The notes beneath the pieces were generated by a model, which ran no database searches, was not told the DNA's origin, and saw only the letters and a program-made list of their open reading frames with translations. From assembly GCA_948467645.1 (NCBI GenBank), contig CAOKFD010000005.1, forward strand, positions 1-64,000: 64,000 nt of DNA, written 5' to 3'. This document shows positions 17,537 to 26,193 of the stretch, one piece after another. The DNA is from Fimadaptatus sp948467645. Lineage in GTDB: Bacteria; Bacillota; Clostridia; Christensenellales; Aristaeellaceae. The stretch's first letter is position 1. Each line of letters starts with the position of its first letter. Made by a program: the position numbers and the translations under genes.

Positions 17537-18136
17537 ATGAGCGCGCAGGTTGAATCCATAGCGCGAATGATAAGCCAGCTTGCGCGTTTGCCCGGCATAG
17601 GGCAAAAGACGGCGCAGCGGCTGGCTTATCATATAATATCGCTGCCGGAAGATCAGGTAAAGGAACTCGCGGACGCCATATACGAAGGCAAGACGCAGAC
17701 CCACGTATGCCCGATATGCGGCGATTATACCGACGTAACGCCTTGCCCGATATGCGCCGATCCTCAGCGTCACAACGGCATAATCTGCGTGGTGCGCGAC
17801 GCGCGCGATGTGGCGGCGATAGAGCGTATGCATGAATATCATGGGCTGTACCATGTGCTCGGCGGCACGATTTCGCCCATGAACGGCATCGGGCCGGACG
17901 ATATACGCGTGCGCGAGCTGATGAGCCGCTTATCCGACCCCGATGTAAGCGAGGTCATACTGGCCACAAACCCGGACGTCGAAGGCGAGGCAACTGCGTC
18001 GTATCTGGCGCGGCTTATAAAGCCGCTGGGACTTACGGTCACGCGCATAGCGCATGGTCTGCCGGTAGGATCTGAGCTTGAATATACCGATGAAGTTACC
18101 CTTTCCAAGGCGATAGAGGGCAGACGCGAACTGTAA
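17537..18136 (+). CDS. recR: Recombination mediator protein RecR
   Basis: 199 residues, the usual length. The N-terminal helix-hairpin-helix is LPGIGQKTAQRLAYH, the C4 zinc finger has CPICGDY and CPICADP, and the Toprim domain has VVRDARDVAAIE and GLYHVLGG. RecR loads RecA at gaps with RecF/RecO. It has no separate Shine-Dalgarno, so it is coupled to ybaB. Confidence 0.96.
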   Translation: MSAQVESIARMISQLARLPGIGQKTAQRLAYHIISLPEDQVKELADAIYEGKTQTHVCPICGDYTDVTPCPICADPQRHNGIICVVRDARDVAAIERMHEYHGLYHVLGGTISPMNGIGPDDIRVRELMSRLSDPDVSEVILATNPDVEGEATASYLARLIKPLGLTVTRIAHGLPVGSELEYTDEVTLSKAIEGRREL

Positions 18137-18173
18137 TTTGTGCGTCGCCAATTGATTGCGGAGGTGTTTTTCG

Positions 18174-19328
18174 ATGCACGTCGTTGTGGCGATGGACTCA
18201 TTTAAGGGATCGCTCGACGCAGAAAAAGCATGTCGCGCGGTAAGAGACGGACTTATGGCTGCATCGGATAAGTTCGATGTGGACATGATGCCGGTTGCCG
18301 ATGGCGGCGAGGGATTTTTGTCGGTGCTTGCCGACTCGACAGGCGGTGAGATGGTTTTCGGCGCGTGTCATGACCCGCTGGGCCGGGCCATGCGCGCGCC
18401 GTTTTTGCGTATGCCTGACGAAAGCGTTGTGGTAGAAACAGCGGCCGCATCCGGGCTTACGCTGATCAGGCCGGAAGAGCGCGACATAATGCATTCGACG
18501 ACATATGGCACTGGCGAGCAGCTTATGGCTGCACTTAAAAGCGGCGCAAAGCGCATATACGTCGGCTTGGGCGGCAGTGCAACATGTGATGGCGGTATTG
18601 GCCTCATGCGTGCGCTTGGCATAAAATTCCTGGATTGCGATGGGCATGAGATTGAGTTTCCCGCCGATATGCGCCGTTTGCAAAGTATTGATGCGGCCAA
18701 CCTCACACCGCTCATATCGCAGGCAGAATGTATAGCAGCATGTGATGTGGACAGTCCACTCACCGGCAAAGACGGCGCGGCATATGTGTTCGGCCCGCAG
18801 AAGGGCGCAAAGCCTGAGCAGGTTAAACAGCTTGATGCTGGTCTGGTTCAATTAAGTGCAGTTATGCGTGAAACCGGCTTTAATATGGAGCGTCCCGGCG
18901 CAGGCGCGGCGGGTGGATTGGGTGGTGCGTTTAGCGCACTTGGATTCAGACTATGTTCAGGCGTTGACACTGTGCTTGAGATTGTTCATGCGCGCAAGCG
19001 AATTGAACAAGCAGAGCTTGTGATAGTCGGCGAAGGCATGACCGATAGTCAGACTGCCGCAGGTAAAGCGCCGTGCGGCATAGCGCGACTTGCGCATGAA
19101 CTTGGGCGCGCGGCAGTGTGCATATCAGGTTCGCTTGGCAATGGCTATCAAGAGCTGTATTCTCAAGGGATTACGGCGGCGTTCGCCTCAGTCGCCAGAC
19201 CAATGGAGCTTGTTACAGCCATGAATCATGCGCGCGAGTACCTATTTGACAGGGCACGCGATGTAGGCCGACTTTGGTTGGCCGCGCGCAATGTCAAAGT
19301 GGAGGAAAAACTTGACAGAAAAGAATAA
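18174..19328 (+). CDS. Glycerate kinase (GlxK family)
   Basis: 384 residues, typical of glycerate 2-kinase of the GlxK/GarK type. Signatures: AMDSFKGSL at the N terminus, PVADGGEGF, GLGGSATCDGG in the middle and EGMTDSQTAAGKAP near the C terminus. It phosphorylates D-glycerate with ATP. The ATG at 18174 follows GGAGG with an 8-base spacer. Its 3' end overlaps the GNAT gene by 17 bases. Confidence 0.9.
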   Translation: MHVVVAMDSFKGSLDAEKACRAVRDGLMAASDKFDVDMMPVADGGEGFLSVLADSTGGEMVFGACHDPLGRAMRAPFLRMPDESVVVETAAASGLTLIRPEERDIMHSTTYGTGEQLMAALKSGAKRIYVGLGGSATCDGGIGLMRALGIKFLDCDGHEIEFPADMRRLQSIDAANLTPLISQAECIAACDVDSPLTGKDGAAYVFGPQKGAKPEQVKQLDAGLVQLSAVMRETGFNMERPGAGAAGGLGGAFSALGFRLCSGVDTVLEIVHARKRIEQAELVIVGEGMTDSQTAAGKAPCGIARLAHELGRAAVCISGSLGNGYQELYSQGITAAFASVARPMELVTAMNHAREYLFDRARDVGRLWLAARNVKVEEKLDRKE

Positions 19329-19830
19329 CGATTGCCTTCGCCTGGTAAAGCTCGGCCCTGAACATATCGAAGAGGTGCGCAAAGCGTTGGATACATGCGC
19401 GCTTGCGGGCGCTCAGCCGTGGAATGCCGATGTGAACGACTATCCGGGCTGTATGATCTATGGCGATCTGAAATCCGGGGCGGCATGGGGGCTTTTCGAT
19501 GACGTAGGACTTGTCGCATATGCCGTACTTGATATGAATGTCGATGACGAGTATGGTCAAGTATGCGGATTCGATATGAGCGTTTCATCTGCGACTATTC
19601 ATAGGTTGTTCACCGCCGGCCAGGCACAGGGGCGAGGAATAGGTTCGCGTATCGTGCGCGAGATGATGCATCTGGCAAAGGAACGCGGAGCTGAACGTAT
19701 GTGCATAGATATATACGGCGCGGCCCCGGTGCTCGTGGGCTTTTATACAGCCTTGGGTTTTGAAAAAATCGGAAGTTTCCGGCGAGATGAAGTGGATGGC
19801 GAGTTCACTCTGTATAGCCGAAAAATCTGA
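19312..19830 (+). CDS. GNAT-family N-acetyltransferase
   Basis: 172 residues. The acetyl-CoA binding motif A is GQAQGRGIGSRIVREMMHLAKERG, truncated view QGRGIGS, followed by the VGFYTALGFEKIG motif B. The TTG at 19312 was chosen because GGAGG lies 5 bases upstream; it overlaps the glycerate kinase gene. Substrate unknown. It overlaps nothing downstream; the methyltransferase starts 31 bases later. Confidence 0.85.
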   Translation: MTEKNNDCLRLVKLGPEHIEEVRKALDTCALAGAQPWNADVNDYPGCMIYGDLKSGAAWGLFDDVGLVAYAVLDMNVDDEYGQVCGFDMSVSSATIHRLFTAGQAQGRGIGSRIVREMMHLAKERGAERMCIDIYGAAPVLVGFYTALGFEKIGSFRRDEVDGEFTLYSRKI

Positions 19831-19861
19831 CGCGGATTATATCCGCACAGGAGAGATAGAA

Positions 19862-21040
19862 TTGGCAGAAATAATTCTGCGCAAAACGCGCGAAAAACGG
19901 GTGCAAAGCGGGCATCCATGGATATATCAGACCGAAATAGAACGCGTAGACGATCCAAACGGCGAAATACAGCCCGGCGACATAGTGCGCGTATGCAACA
20001 GCCGCGGCGCATTCCTGTGCAAGGCGCTGTATAATCCCGCGTCGATGATCTCGCTGAGAGTACTGACTACTCGCGACGAACCGACGGACGAGGATTTCTT
20101 CCGTCGCCGCATAACCGCCGCATGGGAATATCGCTGCAAATTCTGCGACGAAAACAGTTGCCGCCTAATATATGGCGAAAGTGATTTCCTGCCTGCGCTG
20201 ATAGTCGATAAGTTCAGTGACATTCTGGTTGTGCAGCTTTTGTGCCTGGGCATGGATAAGCTGCGCGATATGATTGTCAAGCTGCTTGTTGAAATAGTCA
20301 AGCCGCGCGGCATTTATGAGCGCGACGACGTGCCGGTACGCGAGCGCGAAGGTATGAAGCAGCAGACCGGGCTGCTTTGGGGCGAGGTGCCAGACAGCGT
20401 GCCTATGGTCGAAAATGGCATCACGTTTATGATAGACGTGAAAAATGGTCAGAAGACCGGCTTCTTCCTCGACCAGAAGGAAAATCGCGCCGCAATCGCG
20501 CCGCTGTGCCACGATGCAAGCGTGCTCGATTGCTTCTGCCACAACGGTTCTTTTGCGTTGCACGCGGCCAAATACGGCGCAAAGGATGTGCTTGGCATAG
20601 ATATATCTGAAGATGCACTCGTTGTTGCACGCGAAAACGCCCGCATAAACGATCTGGACAACGTGCATTTTGAGGCACATAATGTGTTCGATCTGCTCAG
20701 GCAGTATCAGGCCGAGGGCAAGAAGTTCGACGTAATAATACTTGACCCGCCTGCGTTTACAAAGTCGCGCAAGATGCTGGAAAACGCCAAACGCGGCTAT
20801 AAGGACATAAACCTGCGCGCAATGAAGCTGGTGCGCGACGGCGGTTTTTTGATAAGCTGCTCGTGCTCGCAACATGTAACGCCCGATATATTTATGGATA
20901 TACTGCGCGAGGCCGCGTATGAAACCCGCCGCCGCATACGACTGGTGGATGTGCGCACTCAGGGCAAGGATCATCCGATACTTATCGCCTCGCAGGAAAC
21001 GCAATATCTAAAATGCGTGATAATGCAGGTATTTAGCTAA
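19862..21040 (+). CDS. RlmI-like class I SAM-dependent methyltransferase
   Basis: 392 residues. An N-terminal PUA domain (GHPWIYQTEI) is followed by a RlmI-type Rossmann methyltransferase: motif I is VLDCFCHNGSFALHAA, then GIDIS, and motif IV DPPAFTKS. Related enzymes methylate cytosine-1962 in 23S rRNA; position here is inferred. The TTG at 19862 follows AGGAGAG. Typical family length. Confidence 0.88.
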   Translation: MAEIILRKTREKRVQSGHPWIYQTEIERVDDPNGEIQPGDIVRVCNSRGAFLCKALYNPASMISLRVLTTRDEPTDEDFFRRRITAAWEYRCKFCDENSCRLIYGESDFLPALIVDKFSDILVVQLLCLGMDKLRDMIVKLLVEIVKPRGIYERDDVPVREREGMKQQTGLLWGEVPDSVPMVENGITFMIDVKNGQKTGFFLDQKENRAAIAPLCHDASVLDCFCHNGSFALHAAKYGAKDVLGIDISEDALVVARENARINDLDNVHFEAHNVFDLLRQYQAEGKKFDVIILDPPAFTKSRKMLENAKRGYKDINLRAMKLVRDGGFLISCSCSQHVTPDIFMDILREAAYETRRRIRLVDVRTQGKDHPILIASQETQYLKCVIMQVFS

Positions 21041-21065
21041 TTGTATATGAATGGGGGGAAAACAA

Positions 21066-22130
21066 ATGCGTTGGGAACGAATAGACAATGTGCGCCGGGA
21101 AATGGTTGAGCGCGGTATGAGCAGTCTCATTGTATCTGACCCGATGAGCATATATTATCTTTCTGATGTGTACATAGAGCCGGGCGAGCGTATGCTGGCG
21201 CTGCTTATTAAGCCAGATGCGGTTAAGCTGTACGTAAACGCGCTTTTCCCGGTAGAGCAGCAGGATGGCCTTGAAATATGCGTACTTAACGATGGATTTG
21301 AGCCTACGATTCAGCTGTCTCAGGACGTGAGCGGAATAGTCGGCATTGATAAGAACTGGCCCAGCCGCTTCCTGCTGGCTCTGATGGAGCGCGCAAGCAT
21401 TAAGCCGGTAGTCGGTTCGCCTGCGGTAGACATATGCCGTATGCACAAGGACGCGTGGGAAATGGAAGAAATGCGCAAGGCCAGCGCGGGCAACGACCGC
21501 GTAATGGAGCGCACCATACGTCAGCTGCGCGAAGGCATGACCGAGCGCGAGCTTGCCGCCATTATGACCAAGATATATGATGAGGAGGGTATGCCGCGCG
21601 TGGCGTTCGATCCGCTGATATGCTTTGGCGAAAATGGCGCGTTCCCGCACCATGAGACCGGCGACAGCAAGCTCAAACCCGGCGACAGCGTCATTATCGA
21701 TACCGGCCATCGCTGGGGCATGTACTGCTCGGATATGACGCGCACTGTGTTCTTCAAGAGCTGCACCGACGAACAGCGCAACGTATACGACATCGTTAAC
21801 AAGGCAAACCGCGCCGGTGAAAGCGTTGCGCGCCCGGGCATTGCTCTGCGCGATGTGGACGCGGCCGCGCGAAATGTAATCATTGCCGCCGGTTATGGCG
21901 AATTCTTCACGCACAGGACCGGCCACGGCATAGGCATTGACGTACACGAACCGCCGGATGTGGCCGCGACCAACTCTCAGTTAGCCGAAGTCGGCATGGT
22001 ATTCTCGGTTGAACCCGGCATATATCTGCCCGGCAAGTTTGGCGTGCGCATAGAAGATCTTGTAGCTATGACTGAAGATGGCTGCGAAGTACTCAATCAT
22101 CATACGCACGATCTGATAATAGTGGATTAA
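21066..22130 (+). CDS. M24 family metallopeptidase (Xaa-Pro peptidase type)
   Basis: 354 residues: an N-terminal creatinase-like domain and a pita-bread catalytic domain. Metal ligands are visible: Asp in IDTGH and SDMTRT, His in GHGIG, Glu in SVEPGIY and RIEDL. These enzymes cleave X-Pro bonds in the cytoplasm. GGGGGG precedes the ATG at 21066. The third spacing and length match PepQ-like proteins from Clostridia. Confidence 0.9.
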   Translation: MRWERIDNVRREMVERGMSSLIVSDPMSIYYLSDVYIEPGERMLALLIKPDAVKLYVNALFPVEQQDGLEICVLNDGFEPTIQLSQDVSGIVGIDKNWPSRFLLALMERASIKPVVGSPAVDICRMHKDAWEMEEMRKASAGNDRVMERTIRQLREGMTERELAAIMTKIYDEEGMPRVAFDPLICFGENGAFPHHETGDSKLKPGDSVIIDTGHRWGMYCSDMTRTVFFKSCTDEQRNVYDIVNKANRAGESVARPGIALRDVDAAARNVIIAAGYGEFFTHRTGHGIGIDVHEPPDVAATNSQLAEVGMVFSVEPGIYLPGKFGVRIEDLVAMTEDGCEVLNHHTHDLIIVD

Positions 22131-22161
22131 TCGCCGCACGGCGTAAACGGAGGTATTCTGC

Positions 22162-22896
22162 ATGTCATTTTTATCTGATATTGCAACCGCCCTGGCCATT
22201 ATACTGGTATCATGCGGCGTAAACCTTACCGAAATTTCCGGCGGCGAAGTATCTGTGCCCGCGGCAATAGCAACGGAAGCGCCGGCAACCACCGAAAGCG
22301 CGACTCCTGAACCGACTGCGGAGTCTGAAACCGATCCGACACAGCCCGCAGCGTCGCCGGAAGCTACAGCGTCGGCAGACGTGCAATCCGCGCAGTCCGC
22401 TGTTACGGCAAGCTTTGTGACCGAAGCCGAGGTTGAATCGGACGTTCAGACGCTTGCGACGCAGATGTACGCCGGGATAATAAGCGGTGTAAAGTATCAG
22501 GCACCGGCTATTGTTGAGGACAATGCCGATACGCATCTAAGCACGCGCTGGGTGGATTACATGGCCGCCAGCACTGCACGCGACGATTCTACGAAGCTGA
22601 CAGCTTTTTCCCGCCCGGGTGTAGTACCCGCGTTCCGCTCCATGTACGCCGACGGCGCGTATATTGTAGCAGTGTCCGATTGCACCGTAACGCTAAAGAA
22701 CGCTTCCAGCGAGACGCAGGAAACCAGACTTACGTTCACGCTTAAATACGCCAACAATGTATCGGGGCGCAAGATAGTTTCGATTGACATTAACGGCGAT
22801 GCGAATTATGATACGTTGAAGTCGGCGCTGGACGCCGGTGCGGATATAAGCGCGATAGACGCAAGCGTGGATTCGGCAATAAGCGCGCTTAACTGA
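22162..22896 (+). CDS. Putative lipoprotein with Thr/Pro/Glu-rich linker
   Basis: 244 residues. The N-terminal hydrophobic stretch ends in a lipobox-like LVSC at residues 16-19, followed by about 60 residues of low complexity rich in Thr, Ala, Pro, Glu and Ser, then a C-terminal domain. I do not recognise the domain. It follows the M24 peptidase by 31 bases with GGAGG before the ATG. Confidence 0.7.
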   Translation: MSFLSDIATALAIILVSCGVNLTEISGGEVSVPAAIATEAPATTESATPEPTAESETDPTQPAASPEATASADVQSAQSAVTASFVTEAEVESDVQTLATQMYAGIISGVKYQAPAIVEDNADTHLSTRWVDYMAASTARDDSTKLTAFSRPGVVPAFRSMYADGAYIVAVSDCTVTLKNASSETQETRLTFTLKYANNVSGRKIVSIDINGDANYDTLKSALDAGADISAIDASVDSAISALN

Positions 22897-22932
22897 CGTA
22901 TTGTTAAAAGACGTAAAAAGTGCGCTATCCGA

Positions 22933-22961
22933 TTGCATTTTCGCGCAGAATCTGGTATAAT
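22933..22961 (+). promoter_or_regulatory. SigmaA promoter of the rpsF operon
   Basis: TTGCAT (22933-22938), 17-base spacer, TATAAT (22956-22961). Confidence 0.75.
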
Positions 22962-22977
22962 ACATAACCGGCGCATC

Positions 22978-23010
22978 CTTGCCCTGGGCAAAAACGCACA
23001 GGGCCGCAAG
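22978..23010 (+). promoter_or_regulatory. S6:S18 leader RNA motif
   Basis: In the rpsF leader CTTG-CCCTG (22978-22986) pairs with CAGGG-CCG-CAAG (22999-23010), leaving an unpaired CCG at 23004-23006. That CCG bulge in a stem is the known S6:S18 binding motif, which mimics helix 22 of 16S rRNA and allows autoregulation of rpsF-rpsR. It lies 20 bases before the rpsF start. Confidence 0.7.
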
Positions 23011-23030
23011 TCCATAAGGAGGTGAAACAG

Positions 23031-23474
23031 ATGAATCATTATGAGGCGATGTACATCATCGACGCGATGATGGATGAACAGCCCCGCAAGGATCTTATCG
23101 AACGTTTCAGCAATCTGATTGTGCAAAACGGTGGCACCGTTGAGCGCATTGACGAGTGGGGCAAGCGCAATCTTGCCTATCCGATCAACTATAAGGCGAT
23201 CGGCTATTACGTTTTGATGTACTTTACCGCTCCCGCGACCATGCCGCGCGAGCTGGAGCGTAACTTCCAGATTTCGGAAAACGTTCTGCGCTACCTGGTA
23301 ATTGCCAACGATGGCAAGCTGCCGCCTAAGCGTGAATTCCGTCCGGCTGCTCCTGTTGCTCAGGCCGCCGCGCCCGTCATCAACATCGCGGATACCGCGA
23401 CTGACGAGATGATCGCGACCGCTCCCGCGACTGAAGAGCCCAAGGCCGAAGAGGCCGCGCCCGTAGAGGAATAA
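23031..23474 (+). CDS. rpsF: 30S ribosomal protein S6
   Basis: 147 residues. The first ~97 are a complete S6 (MNHYEAMYIID at the start, RNLAYPINYKAIGYYV in the middle). A further ~50 residues form an Ala/Pro/Glu-rich tail (ending KAEEAAPVEE) that most S6 proteins lack. S6 binds with S18 to the 16S platform. AAGGAGGTG precedes the ATG at 23031. First gene of rpsF-ssb-rpsR. Confidence 0.96.
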   Translation: MNHYEAMYIIDAMMDEQPRKDLIERFSNLIVQNGGTVERIDEWGKRNLAYPINYKAIGYYVLMYFTAPATMPRELERNFQISENVLRYLVIANDGKLPPKREFRPAAPVAQAAAPVINIADTATDEMIATAPATEEPKAEEAAPVEE

Positions 23475-23506
23475 TTCCAAAGGATTAAGAAGGAGAGTGT
23501 CAGAGG

Positions 23507-23932
23507 TTGAACAAGGTCATATTGATAGGCAACCTGACCCGCGACCCTGAGACTAGATCCGTGCCCAGCGGAGTAACGTGCTGTTCTTTCGGCTTGGCCG
23601 TGAATCGCCGTTTCAATAACGCGCAGGGTCAGCGGGAAACCGACTTTTTTAACATTACTGCATGGCGTCAGCTGGGCGATCTGTGCATGAGGTATCTGTC
23701 CAAGGGGCGTAAGGTCTGCGTCGAGGGATCGATTCAGATACGCACCTATGATGCGCAGGACGGTACCAAGCGCACTGCGGTTGACATCATTGCGGATAAC
23801 GTGGAGTTCCTCTCCAGCGCAAACGAACCCCGTCAAAACGACGGATTCAACGCTCCGCCGCCGCCCGCTCCGCCAGCTTTCAGCAGTCAGAACGGGTTTA
23901 CGCAGGTGGACAATGACGAACTGCCTTTCTGA
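23507..23932 (+). CDS. ssb: Single-stranded DNA-binding protein
   Basis: 141 residues: an OB fold (NKVILIGNLTRDPE, FNITAWRQ), a Gly-poor linker with Pro runs and the acidic tip DNDELPF that binds partner proteins. The TTG start at 23507 lies 11 bases after AAGGAG. Located between rpsF and rpsR as in most Firmicutes. Confidence 0.95.
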   Translation: MNKVILIGNLTRDPETRSVPSGVTCCSFGLAVNRRFNNAQGQRETDFFNITAWRQLGDLCMRYLSKGRKVCVEGSIQIRTYDAQDGTKRTAVDIIADNVEFLSSANEPRQNDGFNAPPPPAPPAFSSQNGFTQVDNDELPF

Positions 23933-23968
23933 TAGCAGATAGGCGGATTCTATAAGGAGGTACGCAAA

Positions 23969-24226
23969 ATGTCTGAAGATAGAGGCGATCGCGCTGCACG
24001 CCGTCCGCGTGGCCGTAGGCCGCGCCGCAAGGTGTGCCAGTTCTGTGTAGACAAGGTAGAGCATATCGATTACAAGGAGATTGCTCGTCTGCGCCGTTAC
24101 ATCAATGAGCGCGGAAAGATCCTGCCCCGCCGTATGTCCGGCACCTGCGCCAAGCATCAGCGCCAGCTCTCTGTAGCTATCAAGCGCGCGCGTGCAATAG
24201 CGCTGCTGCCCTACACCGCGGACTAA
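23969..24226 (+). CDS. rpsR: 30S ribosomal protein S18 (zinc-type)
   Basis: 85 residues. Basic N terminus, then KVCQFCVDKVEHIDYKE and a C-terminal TCAKHQRQL. The CxxC plus Cys/His pattern marks the zinc-containing (C+) S18 form. AAGGAGG precedes the ATG. Confidence 0.96.
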   Translation: MSEDRGDRAARRPRGRRPRRKVCQFCVDKVEHIDYKEIARLRRYINERGKILPRRMSGTCAKHQRQLSVAIKRARAIALLPYTAD

Positions 24227-24245
24227 GCTTAACGCTTATATGCGA

Positions 24246-24285
24246 AGCGCCGTTGTTCGGATGATACCGGATGGCGGTGCTTTTT
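24246..24285 (+). terminator. Terminator of the rpsF operon
   Basis: AGCGCCG (24246-24252) pairs with CGGTGCT (one G-T pair), with a small inner stem CGG/CCG, followed by TTTTT. Confidence 0.75.
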
Positions 24286-24433
24286 GTGTGCCTTGTTTCG
24301 ATTTGCCAGGCAATGCCTTTTTCACCCGAATAAAGCGGTTATGATTTATATCATGGATGTATAAGCCGCCCCTTGCATTTTGCAGGTCAGCTTAAATAAT
24401 GCCGCGTTTTCCGTGAAGAAGCTGTTATTTCGC

Positions 24434-24463
24434 TTGACATTGGGGCTCGAACAAAGCTATTAT
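24434..24463 (+). promoter_or_regulatory. SigmaA promoter of the GT2-GtrA gene
   Basis: TTGACA (24434-24439), 18-base spacer, TATTAT (24458-24463), 62 bases before the gene. Confidence 0.6.
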
Positions 24464-24524
24464 TACACTGATATAGGATGCTGCTTGCGTCCGCAGTGAT
24501 TTTCATATCTGGAAGAGGGGTCAT

Positions 24525-25556
24525 ATGGAGTACGTAGTGCTTATCCCCGCATATAAGCCGGACATGCGCCTTGTTGCGCTTGTAGATGAGCTTACACAGG
24601 TAGATTTGCCGGTGCTGGTTGTGGACGATGGTTCCACCGAGGAACAGCGGTCGGTGTTTGACGAACTGGCTAAACGCAATATACCGGTTGTACGACACGC
24701 CGTCAATCAGGGCAAGGGCCGCGCAATCAAGACGGGATTCAACTATCTTCTAATAAACCATCCCGAGCTTAAGGGTGTTGTGACCGCAGACTGCGACGGG
24801 CAGCACACTCCGGCGGATATAATGAAGGTGCTGGACGCGCTGCGCGAGCATCCGGACGATATGATAATCGGCGCGCGCAAGTTTACCGGCAAGGTACCGC
24901 TGCGCTCGATGTTCGGCAACAAGCTGACGCGCGCGGTATTCTGGTTTGCGACTGGCATAAAGGTCACCGATACTCAGACCGGCCTGCGCGGATTCCCGGC
25001 AAGCTGCATGGCGCGCGTTATGAAGCTGAACGGCGAACGGTATGAACTGGAAATGAACATGCTGCTGGCCTTGAAGGACTGGAACATGCACGCGACGGAA
25101 GTACCTATCGAAACTATCTACATAAACGACAACGCCGCGTCGCATTTCAATGCGCTCAAGGACGGTCTGCTCGTATTCCGACAGATAATTACTTATATGT
25201 GCAGTTCGGCTGCGTCATGGGTAGTGGACTATGGCATGTACATATTGCTGTTGCTGCTGCCGTTCAAAATGCCGGAAGAACTGTGCCACGTGCTCGCGAG
25301 AATATGCTCCGCTCTGGTCAATTTTAAGATAAATCAGAAGGCTGTATTCCATATGCACGGCGGCAAGCGCGAGTTCATACTGTATGTGCTAATGGTGGCG
25401 ATTACGCTTGGCATAGGCACGCCGCTTTTGCATCTGCTTACCAATAATGCGGGTTGGAATGCGCTCATTGCCAAGATGTGCGTGGATACGCTGCTGTTCT
25501 TCTTTAACTATCTTGTGCAGCGCGAGATAATATTCCGCCGCAAGCCGCAAAAGTAA
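24525..25556 (+). CDS. GT2 glycosyltransferase fused to a GtrA-like membrane domain
   Basis: 343 residues. Residues 1-215 are a DPM1-like GT-A glycosyltransferase (VVDDGS, TADCDGQH, with DCD as the DxD equivalent). About 225-340 hold four transmembrane helices of the GtrA family (VNFKINQKAVF near the second). Such fusions probably charge a polyprenyl phosphate with sugar and move it across the membrane for wall or polysaccharide decoration (inference). Strong site GAAGAGGGG before the ATG. Confidence 0.87.
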   Translation: MEYVVLIPAYKPDMRLVALVDELTQVDLPVLVVDDGSTEEQRSVFDELAKRNIPVVRHAVNQGKGRAIKTGFNYLLINHPELKGVVTADCDGQHTPADIMKVLDALREHPDDMIIGARKFTGKVPLRSMFGNKLTRAVFWFATGIKVTDTQTGLRGFPASCMARVMKLNGERYELEMNMLLALKDWNMHATEVPIETIYINDNAASHFNALKDGLLVFRQIITYMCSSAASWVVDYGMYILLLLLPFKMPEELCHVLARICSALVNFKINQKAVFHMHGGKREFILYVLMVAITLGIGTPLLHLLTNNAGWNALIAKMCVDTLLFFFNYLVQREIIFRRKPQK

Positions 25557-25673
25557 CGTTGCGCTTTTCATCGGATTCTCATCCAGCCTTAATTGACATT
25601 GACGCGCAGCGATGATAACATTTTTGTGTACGCAGTAATTTGTGCGCACAAAAACGGGTGAGAAGGGATATAT

Positions 25674-26168
25674 GTGAAAATGGGCAATTTGTTCTGGCCG
25701 GTATTGCTGATAATCGCAGGCGCGCTGTTGCTGGTCAAGACGCTGCTACATATAAACATACCTGTGTTTAAGGTGCTTGTCGCCGTGGCGCTGGTGTGGG
25801 GCGGCATATCGATAATCAGCTCAAATACCACGCGCAAGCCGGTCAGTTTTGGCAGTCGTATGGAAGTGACCGATTCTGCCATCGAATATACTGTTACTTT
25901 TGATTCCAGCGAAATCGACCTGTCTGGAGAATACATATCGCGCAGCCGCCTTGAGATAGACTGTGTATTCGGCAAGGCGCTCGTCATACTGCCGCGTGAT
26001 CGCGCGGTGCATATTGAGGCGTCGGGCGCTTTCTGCTCACTGCGTTCTCCGGGCGGGCGCAATATTACGTTTGGCGAATGCACATATGATTGCGGCTTCG
26101 GCGAACCACTTACAATTGAAGCAAACTGTGCATTCGGCGAGCTTGTGTTTATAGAGGCCGGCACATAA
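25674..26168 (+). CDS. LiaF-like membrane protein
   Basis: 164 residues: two N-terminal hydrophobic segments (about 4-48) and a C-terminal beta-helix-type domain (repeating FGKALVILPRD, FGECTYDCGFGE) as in LiaF and related cell-wall stress proteins. The GTG at 25674 is 6 bases from AGAAGGG; an in-frame ATG two codons later is alternative. No LiaRS genes are adjacent. Confidence 0.6.
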   Translation: MKMGNLFWPVLLIIAGALLLVKTLLHINIPVFKVLVAVALVWGGISIISSNTTRKPVSFGSRMEVTDSAIEYTVTFDSSEIDLSGEYISRSRLEIDCVFGKALVILPRDRAVHIEASGAFCSLRSPGGRNITFGECTYDCGFGEPLTIEANCAFGELVFIEAGT

Positions 26169-26193
26169 ACATATACGGAAGGAGCCGGACACT

